Of a DNA stretch of 8,876 nt, positions 1-5,818 are shown piece by piece. Each line of letters opens with the position of its first letter. Position 1 is the first letter of the stretch. A program made the translations under genes and the position numbers. The notes under the pieces are model-generated. The model saw nothing but the letters and a program-made list of their open reading frames with translations, was not told where the DNA came from and made no database searches. The stretch is from Planctomycetota bacterium (GTDB lineage: Bacteria > Planctomycetota > Planctomycetia > Pirellulales > Lacipirellulaceae), in assembly GCA_024278035.1 (NCBI GenBank), contig JAJRUA010000415.1:1-8876 (forward strand), read 5' to 3'.

Positions 1-480
1 AGTGGTCGAAGGATAGGCTGAAGCCTCTTTGAAAGGAGCGCCTTTGACAGGAGCCCCTTTAACGGAAGCCCCTTTATCAGAAGCATAGCGCTCGCCAAGG
101 GAAGGAAGATTCTTAAGAGTCGCTTGCCCAGGCGTCGAATCCGGCATGTTCAAGAACGGATCGATTCCGCTCGACGTTGCCTTCTTCACTCGCTGCAATT
201 CTCGCCTTGCTCTGGCTGGCGTATCACCACGGTGTAGCAGGGGATAGCGTATCCCCGCTTGTTCCGTTCGCAAGATAAGATTTTCCGCCTTAGCCAAATC
301 ACCGGCAGTGATCGCGGTCCGTGCTTCGGACAGCAGCGTATCCACTCCGTGGCGGCTGAGCGACTGCCGATTGGGTGGCTGTGAGGGAACGGCTTGCGCG
401 GCAGCGATCGACGTGATTCCGAAAAGGACACACGCCCCGATGCTGGCAATGTTGATTCGTGACTTCCTTGTCGCGTTCAA
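1..480 (-). CDS. Secreted protein of unknown function, N-terminal part (runs off left edge)
   Basis: An open frame runs from a TTG codon at 480-478 to the window edge without a stop (160 codons). The TTG is preceded by AAGGAG with a 7-nt gap, which decides the start; no in-frame ATG precedes it. Residues 1-30 form a clear Sec signal peptide: basic N-region (NATRKSR), hydrophobic core, and an AxA site near residue 30 (AAAQA). After this, residues about 43-70 (DTLLSEARTAITAGDLAKAE) look helical and TPR-like, followed by a linker and a short repeat tract at residues 134-153. The product is therefore exported, but I do not recognise a catalytic domain in the visible part. Similar helical N-terminal modules occur in planctomycete secretin-like and other envelope proteins, so those are possibilities, not a call. 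It is transcribed away from the lipase gene. Confidence is good that it is coding, low for function. Confidence 0.75.
   Translation of the reverse strand, partial: MNATRKSRINIASIGACVLFGITSIAAAQAVPSQPPNRQSLSRHGVDTLLSEARTAITAGDLAKAENLILRTEQAGIRYPLLHRGDTPARARRELQRVKKATSSGIDPFLNMPDSTPGQATLKNLPSLGERYASDKGASVKGAPVKGAPFKEASAYPSTT
23..82 (-). repeat. Four imperfect 15-bp tandem repeats inside the secreted-protein gene
   Basis: Four consecutive 15-bp units (23-37, 38-52, 53-67, 68-82) share the plus-strand pattern GCCCCTTTnnCnGAA. In the encoded protein they give four 5-residue units, SDKGA, SVKGA, PVKGA and PFKEA (residues 134-153). Being a multiple of three, gain or loss of units would change length without a frameshift. 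The tract is basic and probably a flexible linker. Confidence 0.7.
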
Positions 481-487
481 CTCAACT

Positions 488-493
488 CTCCTT
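488..493 (-). promoter_or_regulatory. Shine-Dalgarno site for the TTG-started secreted protein
   Basis: On the minus strand this reads AAGGAG, seven bases before the TTG at 480. It is the best ribosome-binding site in the window, where most other starts have weak ones, and it supports an otherwise easily missed TTG start. Confidence 0.6.
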
Positions 494-506
494 GTTGCGT
501 AGGATC

Positions 507-520
507 GCTCATGTATGAGC
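507..520. promoter_or_regulatory. Dyad GCTCAT-gt-ATGAGC upstream of the secreted-protein gene
   Basis: Two perfect 6-bp inverted arms with a 2-bp spacer lie 27-40 bp upstream of the TTG start at 480. The size and symmetry would suit a dimeric regulator's operator or a small leader hairpin. There is only one copy, so the regulatory reading is inference. Confidence 0.25.
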
Positions 521-689
521 CCTATTTCGTCGTCACTCCCCGTTGGAGGAAGTGAGACGTCCGTTGAGCAGCACTGCCAAAAGCACAGCGCCACATGTTA
601 ATTCCAAAATAGGTTCTGCTACCCCCAATTCAGTCAAAGCAGGTAGAAGAACGACGGGTAATTAGCTGTCTCTTGAGAGGCGGTCAACC

Positions 690-716
690 CCGATTACAAA
701 AGGTTTTACAAATCGG
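690..716. repeat. Hairpin CCGATT/AATCGG with inner AAAA/TTTT
   Basis: CCGATT at 690-695 and AATCGG at 711-716 are perfect inverted arms. Between them, AAAA GG TTTT forms a second dyad flanked on both sides by ACA, so the whole 27-bp block is nearly symmetric. It could be an operator or a short stem-loop; no T-tract follows on either strand. Confidence 0.4.
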
Positions 717-823
717 AACGTGACCGCAGGGTGCTAGCAGCGTTGGTTCAGAGGCATTGGGGTTCGGCTTCAACTCGTCGTTCGTGTCTTCTTCAACGTT
801 GGTTTTCGCGTTACCAGAAAATA

Positions 824-957
824 GATGGCAAGCCGCGAGCGTCGGCGACCGGAGATTTTTGCAGCGGATGCCTTGCTCCAAGAGGTTTATCGGCACCCGG
901 TTCCCAACATCCGGCGTCGAAGACCCGCCGAAGGAGGGACGCCGACGGCTCGCCATC
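824..957. repeat. Imperfect inverted repeat carrying the GATGGC-GAGCCG-TCGGCG motif
   Basis: The left arm at 824-847 reads GATGGCAAGCCG, then CGAGC, then GTCGGCG. The right arm at 940-957 read on the minus strand is GATGGCGAGCCGTCGGCG. They match apart from one substitution and a short insertion in the left arm. A third copy of the core (GCCGACGGCTCGCC) occurs at 1097-1110 in the same orientation as the right arm. This is what an interspersed intergenic repeat family would look like; abundance elsewhere in the genome cannot be seen from here. Confidence 0.4.
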
Positions 958-1244
958 TAAAGCGGGTAGCCCAAATTCTCGGCAAGAAGTTTGCCATGGG
1001 AAGGCAGATTTCCCCAAGTGGCCGAAAACCCAAAAGCTTTTTCTTGGGCCAGAGAGGTAGGGCGACCAGGAAAATAAAAACCCTTCGTCCATTCGCGCCG
1101 ACGGCTCGCCTACAAGGGGTTTCTGAACGGGTCTTCCGGAAAGAGGCCTTAATTGTTGGAACGACGCGGGGGTTGGTCCCTTTTGGGCCGGGGGCCGAGA
1201 ATCGGGCTTGGCAATCAGGCCCTAAAAGTTGCCCGGACGATTGC

Positions 1245-1273
1245 TTGAGTAAGTCGTCCTCCTCGTGTAGATT
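1245..1273 (+). promoter_or_regulatory. Possible sigma70-type promoter for the lipase gene
   Basis: TTGAGT (1245-1250) and TAGATT (1268-1273) are separated by 17 bp, each matching the consensus hexamer at four of six positions. They sit 38 bp before the preferred GTG start. The match is moderate and could be chance. Confidence 0.2.
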
Positions 1274-1310
1274 GAGGGGGCTTTTCCTTCACTTGCCTCC
1301 GTGTTTCGCC

Positions 1311-2312
1311 GTGTCATCTCCGCTTCCAACTCCGAAAGCTATCGAGCAAGACGAGCAAGGTTTTTTGATTAAAACCGTTACTCGTCTTGATGGCCGCCCT
1401 ATTGAGGAGCTTTCGTTCCTAGAAAAATCGCTCCTCTTTGCAGAGCTTTCCAGGGCCTCCTACTTTTCGCGAACCGTCGCTGGGCGAATTGCTGAACAAG
1501 TCGGTTTGCCGGAGACGCGGTTTTATGATCGTGACGGAGCCCAAGCCTACCTGTTTGGCAACGAGACCGACGCCGTCGTTTGCTGCCGGGGTACCGAGCC
1601 GAACGAGTGGAACGATATCCAGGCCGATCTCGACGCCGTGACCGATGCGGCCGAGACGGTTGGCCGAGTCCATCGTGGCTTCAAGCGCGAAGTGGACGAC
1701 CTTTGGCCACGACTCGAACAAGCCCTGGTAAGCAACGAACGGACGCTCTGGTTCACAGGCCACTCTCTCGGCGGAGCGATGACCGCTATTTGTGCGGGTC
1801 GTTGCCGCCTGTCCCATATTCGTTCGACACCGGAGGGAGTATTCACCTACGGTTCCCCGAGAGTTGGCAACAAACGGTACGTCAACCATGTGAAGATGCG
1901 TTACTTCCGCTGGGTTAACAACAACGACATCGTCCCCCGCACACCACCAACTTGGTTTGGCTATCGGCATGCGGGGACCGAGGTTTACCTCAACCGCCAC
2001 GGCAGGGTTAGCGGCGTTACCGGTGCGCTGCGGATGCGCGATCGCTTCTGGGGCTTCCTTAACACGCTACGCAAGTGGCGCATCGACCATCTCTCCGATC
2101 ATCTGATGACGGAGTACATCAAGTCGATCCAGGCTGCTGTTGAACAAGAACGGTCGGGTTTGCATTCCAAGCCGTTGGAAAAACTCTTAGCAAAAGCCCA
2201 TGAACGATCCGAGTCGTTACCAACAACACCGGTTGCTTCTGAGGGGCCCAGGACTTCCATCGACGGGTCTACTGACGGGGCGGAAAAAGAAACGCCTGCG
2301 GCAATCGGATAA
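1311..2312 (+). CDS. Lipase family protein (class 3 lipase, alpha/beta hydrolase)
   Basis: Counting from GTG at 1311 the protein has 333 residues. It carries the class 3 lipase signature: CRGTEPNEWNDIQADL near residues 94-109 (the [FC]RGTE stretch that shapes the oxyanion hole), the nucleophile elbow GHSLGGA with Ser152, the acid in NNNDIVPRTPP (Asp206), and a late His in DHLMTEY (His264). The triad Ser152-Asp206-His264 is thus complete. The likely reaction is hydrolysis of acylglycerols or other carboxyl esters; the true substrate is not readable. There is no convincing signal peptide from this start, so it is probably cytoplasmic, although a TTG at 1272 would add a short hydrophobic stretch (LFLHLPPCFAV). 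The last ~50 residues are polar and probably disordered. The frame is open back to 825, but that extension looks non-coding. It converges on malG, whose stop lies 51 bp away. Confidence 0.85.
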   Translation: MSSPLPTPKAIEQDEQGFLIKTVTRLDGRPIEELSFLEKSLLFAELSRASYFSRTVAGRIAEQVGLPETRFYDRDGAQAYLFGNETDAVVCCRGTEPNEWNDIQADLDAVTDAAETVGRVHRGFKREVDDLWPRLEQALVSNERTLWFTGHSLGGAMTAICAGRCRLSHIRSTPEGVFTYGSPRVGNKRYVNHVKMRYFRWVNNNDIVPRTPPTWFGYRHAGTEVYLNRHGRVSGVTGALRMRDRFWGFLNTLRKWRIDHLSDHLMTEYIKSIQAAVEQERSGLHSKPLEKLLAKAHERSESLPTTPVASEGPRTSIDGSTDGAEKETPAAIG

Positions 2313-2313
2313 A

Positions 2314-2362
2314 GGCCAGTAAAGTACCACCAATAAAGCACACGTAGAGCAATGGTGTGGCC
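2314..2362. terminator. Possible stem-loop between converging lipase and malG genes
   Basis: GGCCA (2314-2318) and CACCA (2328-2332) can pair with TGGTG (2353-2357) and TGGCC (2358-2362), giving ten base pairs interrupted by a one-sided 9-nt bulge. Its place between two converging stop codons would suit a two-way terminator, but the fold is imperfect and no T-tract follows. Confidence 0.25.
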
Positions 2363-2363
2363 G

Positions 2364-3218
2364 CTACTCCTTCACGCCACCCAACGTGAGGCCACCTACC
2401 AAGTGCTTGCTTAACAGTAAAAAGACGATCACCACGGGTACGCTGACCAGTAGCGACGCCGCCGCGTAGAGGCCCCACTGGGTCGACATGCTCGCTTGGA
2501 AACTCTTGAGGCCTAGTGGCAAGGTGAACATCTCTGAGTCCTGAAGCACCTGAGCAGCAACCAAGTACTCACTCCAAGCGCTCATAAAGCTAAAGAGCGC
2601 CGTAATAACCAACCCGGGCGTCGCCAAAGGGAGGATCACTTTGGTGAACGACTGCCATTGGGTGCAGCCATCAATGCGTGCTGCCTCTTCGAGCGCGACG
2701 GGAACCGTGTCATAGAAACCTTTCATCTGCCAAACGCAGAACGGCAAAGCGGTCGAAACGTAAAATATCCCGAGGCCGAGGAACGTATCGATCAGACCGA
2801 GCTTGGCGATCATCAGATAGAGCGGCAGCAGTAGCATTGTTGCCGGGAACATTTGCGTCGTAAGGATCGAAACCATCATCGCCCCGCGTCCCGCAAACCG
2901 AAATCGGCTGAAGGCATAACCGCTGATCGCAGCAACGGCGACACCGGTCGCCGTGACTGCCGCCGACACCAAGAGCGAATTGCCTAGCCAGCGGAGGAAC
3001 GGCTCTTCAAAAAGCAGACGTCGATACGACTCGAGCGTTGCCCCTTCCGGAATCAGCCGCCACTCGGTCGTGCGAAGTTGGTCCCCCGGTCGGAGTGAGA
3101 TGGAGATCACGTCAAGCACCGGCCAAATGCTAATCGCAACGAACAGCAGCAACACCATGTGCCGCACCGCCGTTAATAGCGCCGGTTCACGCAAACCTGA
3201 ATCACCCACTGCTGACAT
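2364..3218 (-). CDS. malG: MalG-like permease of a maltodextrin ABC transporter
   Basis: A 284-residue inner-membrane protein with about six hydrophobic segments (first at residues 19-40, last at 251-269). The EAA loop that docks on the ATPase is clear at about 177-201 (LEEAARIDGCTQWQSFTKVILP), followed by ATPG and the SAWSEYLVA stretch typical of carbohydrate (CUT1) permeases. The C-terminus GGLTLGGVKE resembles the conserved tail of MalG, which in the enterobacterial protein reaches into the MalK interface. It should form the translocation pore with the permease half of the upstream fusion protein. The gene follows the fusion gene by about 120 bp in the same direction and is probably in the same operon. 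A GTG at 3221 lies directly before the ATG at 3218; either could be the start, with only a weak ribosome-binding site. The sugar specificity is inferred from family and context. Confidence 0.9.
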   Translation of the reverse strand: MSAVGDSGLREPALLTAVRHMVLLLFVAISIWPVLDVISISLRPGDQLRTTEWRLIPEGATLESYRRLLFEEPFLRWLGNSLLVSAAVTATGVAVAAISGYAFSRFRFAGRGAMMVSILTTQMFPATMLLLPLYLMIAKLGLIDTFLGLGIFYVSTALPFCVWQMKGFYDTVPVALEEAARIDGCTQWQSFTKVILPLATPGLVITALFSFMSAWSEYLVAAQVLQDSEMFTLPLGLKSFQASMSTQWGLYAAASLLVSVPVVIVFLLLSKHLVGGLTLGGVKE

Positions 3219-3246
3219 CACAAATCTCTAGAAAGAAAAAGTAAAC

Positions 3247-3276
3247 CGCTAATAATCGCTGATGAACGCTAATGGA
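3247..3276. repeat. Three 10-bp tandem units (CGCTRATnnn) between malEF and malG
   Basis: CGCTAATAAT, CGCTGATGAA and CGCTAATGGA follow one another without gaps. Similar CGCTAAT/CGCTGATGAA strings are familiar to me from planctomycete intergenic DNA, but I cannot verify copy number here. The tract lies in the transcribed gap between two operon genes. Confidence 0.45.
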
Positions 3277-3301
3277 AAGTTGCGTAAGAGAGTTTCCTTA
3301 T

Positions 3302-3336
3302 CAGGTCGATCATGTTGATCCTGTCCAGCTTTTTTT
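3302..3336 (+). terminator. Hairpin followed by seven Ts, reading on the plus strand
   Basis: CAGG (3302-3305) and ATC (3309-3311) can pair with GAT (3317-3319) and CCTG (3320-3323), followed shortly by T7 at 3330-3336. The T-tract is on the plus strand, whereas the flanking genes are on the minus strand, so it cannot be a conventional terminator for malEF. It might shield the operon from antisense transcription or be chance. Confidence 0.2.
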
Positions 3337-3340
3337 ATGG

Positions 3341-5659
3341 TTAAACACCATCCACCGCCTTGGTTTGACGAAGGAAAAGGGCCGCAAAGGTTAGTAGCAT
3401 GGCGAAGATCACCATCGAAAGGGCCGCGCCGTAGCCGTATTGGTACAGATTGAAGACCGCTTTGTAGACGTAGGAAACAAGGATGTGCGTTTGGTCGGCG
3501 GGCTCGCCGCCGTTGGAAACGAGCCACACGACGTTTAGGTTATTAAAGGTCCAGACCGTACCAAGCACGATCGCCGGCAAAAGGACCGGCTTGAGCATCG
3601 GGACGGTAATGTTCCAAAACTGTTGCCAGCGACTTGCCCGATCCATGCGTGCTGCTTCGTAAAGGTCTTGTGGGATTCCTTGCAGCCCGCCCAGCGTGAT
3701 GACCATCATGAACGGGAAACCGAGCCAAACATTCGCGATGATGCATGCGGTGAAGGCGGGTCCCGCCTCGGAGAGCCAATTGATGACAGGCAAATCTAGC
3801 CACCCTGGCAACCAAGCGTTGATGCTTCGCACAAGTTGGTTCACAGCGCCGAACTCGGCATCGAACATCCCGCGCCAAGTGAGGGCCGTAATGTACGCCG
3901 GTACCGCCCAAGGGATTACCAAAAGCAAACGGTAAACGCTTTTGCCTTGTACCGGTCCATGCAAAACAACGGCTAGCAAAACGCCAAGCACAACATGGAA
4001 CGATACGTTGATGACCGTCCAAAAGATGGTCTTAAAAAAGACCCCCCAAAACTTGGTCGAGGCTTCGCCCACAAAGACGTTCGTGTAGTTATGCAGCCCC
4101 ACGATTTCCCAATCACGAAAGTGCTGTAGCGACATGTTTGAGAACGACAACACCACGTTGTAAGCAAGCGGGAAGACGACCGTGAGGAAGATCAGCAGCA
4201 TCGCCGGTGCTGCCAAGGCGTAGGCAAGCCGGTTCTTTGGGAAATCGTTCCGCAAAGTCGCCCACCACCGTTGCAGACCAACGCCACATGCCACCAAGGC
4301 AAGCAGCCCGCCTGCGTACACAATCCAAACCGATGCGTCGGGCGAGACGCTGCTAGTGAGAGTGGCAATTTTCGAGATCGCGGCTCGCTGCATCTTGGGC
4401 GTCGCTTCTTGGGGCGTGATGCTACCCGCCATGATCTGCTGGTAGGGAGGTCGCATGGCATCCCAGACGGCACGTATTTCTACGGAAGTCGGCATGGGGC
4501 GACCTTTTTCAACCTGAGCGAGAGAGGCGATCAAGGTCGGGTCGCTCGACAGAATCGGCGAATCGAGCAGGTTCAATCGAGAGGGCAATATCTTTTGTGC
4601 TTCCAAAAACCGCTGTTGGGTCTCTTCTCCGGTTAAAAAACGGATCAATTCACCGGCCAACTCTGCCCGTTCGCCTTGGGCAGCGACACTCAGGCAGTAC
4701 CCTTTTGGAGCGACCATTGGGGCCATCGGCAGGCCGGTCGCCGAGACGATGGGCAACGGAGCGATGGCCGCATCAATTCCCTTTGCCTTGAGGTAGCGTT
4801 GCCAACTCCAGTCGCCGTCGATCAACATGGCCGCCTTGCCTGCCAAGAAAAGCGCGGAAGCCGATTCGTAGTCCGCCGACGGAGGAAGAACGCGGTGTTC
4901 GTTCCTTAACGAGGCAACAAAAGCGTAAGCCGCTTGGGCCTCAGGCGTGTCCAAGGTCGGAACGAATTTGCCTTGAGCAGCCAGTTGATCGTCAAAAACC
5001 CAAGCACCGTAGCCCGTCAAGAACGGAACAACGAAGAAGGGTTCCGTGTAATTCCACACCAGTCCGTACCGCTCAGGTCGGCCATCACCGTTGGCATCGA
5101 CCGTGTTCGCTTTGGCAATTGTGACCCACTCGTCGGTCGTGGTCGGTGGCTTAGGGACTTGGTTACGGTTGTAAACCAGTGCCAAATGGTTACCAAACCG
5201 GTCGCCGACGAACAACAATCGATCTTTACGCGGAGTCGCTTCGTCCGAATCCCCTCCGTCGCCCCCTTCTTTGGAAGGCATCGTTACAAAAGCGCGTTCG
5301 TCAAACTCCTTACGCTCAGCAGCTCCGAACCACTTGGAAAGGTCTTGCAGAGCGCCGATCTCATTGTAAACGCCCACCGTATCGGACGGGCCGTAGACAA
5401 TATCAGGCCCTTTCCCAACAAGCACCGCCGACTCAAGGCCGCTGCGCAGTTCTTCGGTCTCTTTGTAGAGGGGACGAACCTGTACGCCCGGGTTTTGTTG
5501 CTCGAAGACCTCGACCCGTTCGGCGAGAATCGCCCGGTCGCCCGGACGCATCTGATGCCATAGCAACAGAGTGACGCCATCCTCTTCCGGCGTACAGCCA
5601 ACTATCGCTGCTAGAAGCAAGCAAGCAGTAAGATAAACGGATTTCCTATCGGCCGACAC
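3341..5659 (-). CDS. malF: Fusion of maltose-type solute-binding lipoprotein (MalE) and permease (MalF)
   Basis: From GTG at 5659 the protein has 772 residues and two joined modules. Residues 1-22 are a lipoprotein signal with lipobox IVGC (Cys22). Residues about 28-425 are a family 1 solute-binding domain: VTLLLWHQMRPGD start, GKGPDIVYGPSDTV near 82-95, and the late FLAGKAAMLIDGDWSW at 271-286. A linker leads to a membrane helix at 445-463, a basic cytoplasmic turn (RWWATLRNDFPKNR), and a MalF-type permease from about 478 to the end, with the EAA loop at 667-688 (YEAARMDRASRWQQFWNITVP). The topology is consistent: lipid anchor and binding domain outside, basic turn inside. MalE and MalF are normally separate proteins; here no stop or frame break separates them. 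The frame stays open to a TTG at 5719, but those 20 residues would precede a standard lipoprotein signal and overlap repeat DNA, so I prefer the GTG. The ATPase is not in the window. Maltodextrin is the inferred substrate, backed by the neighbouring amylase. Confidence 0.9.
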   Translation of the reverse strand: MSADRKSVYLTACLLLAAIVGCTPEEDGVTLLLWHQMRPGDRAILAERVEVFEQQNPGVQVRPLYKETEELRSGLESAVLVGKGPDIVYGPSDTVGVYNEIGALQDLSKWFGAAERKEFDERAFVTMPSKEGGDGGDSDEATPRKDRLLFVGDRFGNHLALVYNRNQVPKPPTTTDEWVTIAKANTVDANGDGRPERYGLVWNYTEPFFVVPFLTGYGAWVFDDQLAAQGKFVPTLDTPEAQAAYAFVASLRNEHRVLPPSADYESASALFLAGKAAMLIDGDWSWQRYLKAKGIDAAIAPLPIVSATGLPMAPMVAPKGYCLSVAAQGERAELAGELIRFLTGEETQQRFLEAQKILPSRLNLLDSPILSSDPTLIASLAQVEKGRPMPTSVEIRAVWDAMRPPYQQIMAGSITPQEATPKMQRAAISKIATLTSSVSPDASVWIVYAGGLLALVACGVGLQRWWATLRNDFPKNRLAYALAAPAMLLIFLTVVFPLAYNVVLSFSNMSLQHFRDWEIVGLHNYTNVFVGEASTKFWGVFFKTIFWTVINVSFHVVLGVLLAVVLHGPVQGKSVYRLLLVIPWAVPAYITALTWRGMFDAEFGAVNQLVRSINAWLPGWLDLPVINWLSEAGPAFTACIIANVWLGFPFMMVITLGGLQGIPQDLYEAARMDRASRWQQFWNITVPMLKPVLLPAIVLGTVWTFNNLNVVWLVSNGGEPADQTHILVSYVYKAVFNLYQYGYGAALSMVIFAMLLTFAALFLRQTKAVDGV

Positions 5660-5711
5660 GATGCGAGACTCGCTCCCTGAAAATACAACCGTTCCTAGGA
5701 GGAAAGAGGTC

Positions 5712-5813
5712 TCACGCAAAGGCGCTAAGACACAAAGAATAGAACGAAGAGTACTTTGGTTGAATTAAGATTTGTAGGCAGTTTTTTCTTTGCGCCTTCG
5801 CGTCTTTGCGTGA
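5712..5813. repeat. Inverted pair of 28-29-bp CGCAAAG-rich repeats between amylase and malEF
   Basis: The block at 5712-5740 (starting TCACGCAAAGGCGCTAAG) and the block at 5786-5813 (ending CGCGTCTTTGCGTGA) are inverted copies with about five mismatches, separated by about 45 bp. Strings of this type (CTTTGCGnCTTnGCG...TTTGCGTGA) recur in intergenic DNA of Planctomycetota and some other phyla, as I recall. The pair fills most of the 159-bp gap between amylase stop and malEF start, and could fold into a long stem in the transcript. Its role, if any, is unknown. Confidence 0.65.
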
Positions 5814-5818
5814 ATATT

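Larger units (their letters stand above)
481..1310. other. Long intergenic region with inverted repeats; no convincing gene
   Basis: This stretch separates the divergent secreted-protein and lipase genes. Several open frames cross it on both strands, but their translations are rich in R, P and S, show no recognisable motifs and overlap one another. It holds a dyad at 507-520, a hairpin at 690-716 (CCGATT ... AATCGG with AAAA/TTTT inside), three copies of a GCCGACGGCTCGCC-like motif at 824-847, 941-954 and 1097-1110, and an inverted pair at 1180-1189/1218-1228. The frame of the lipase stays open back to 825 but I consider that upstream part non-coding. Confidence 0.55.

Noticed and set aside
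481..1310. tRNA or other standard RNA gene
   Set aside because: I found no cloverleaf, no GTTCRA-type T-loop in the right setting and no CCA end in this region; the dyads present are isolated.
1419..2000. 193-codon open frame on the minus strand
   Set aside because: It lies opposite the conserved lipase domain and its translation shows no motifs; a shadow of the real gene.
3247..3276. CRISPR array
   Set aside because: The 10-bp units are directly adjacent and degenerate, with no spacers and no cas genes.
4934..5563. 209-codon open frame on the plus strand
   Set aside because: It lies opposite the binding domain of the fusion protein and has no recognisable signature; a shadow frame.
5660..5719. 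TTG at 5719 as the start of the MalE-MalF fusion
   Set aside because: It lies inside the CGCAAAG-type repeat and would place 20 unrelated residues in front of a standard lipoprotein signal; the GTG at 5659 gives a 22-residue signal with a lipobox at the expected place.
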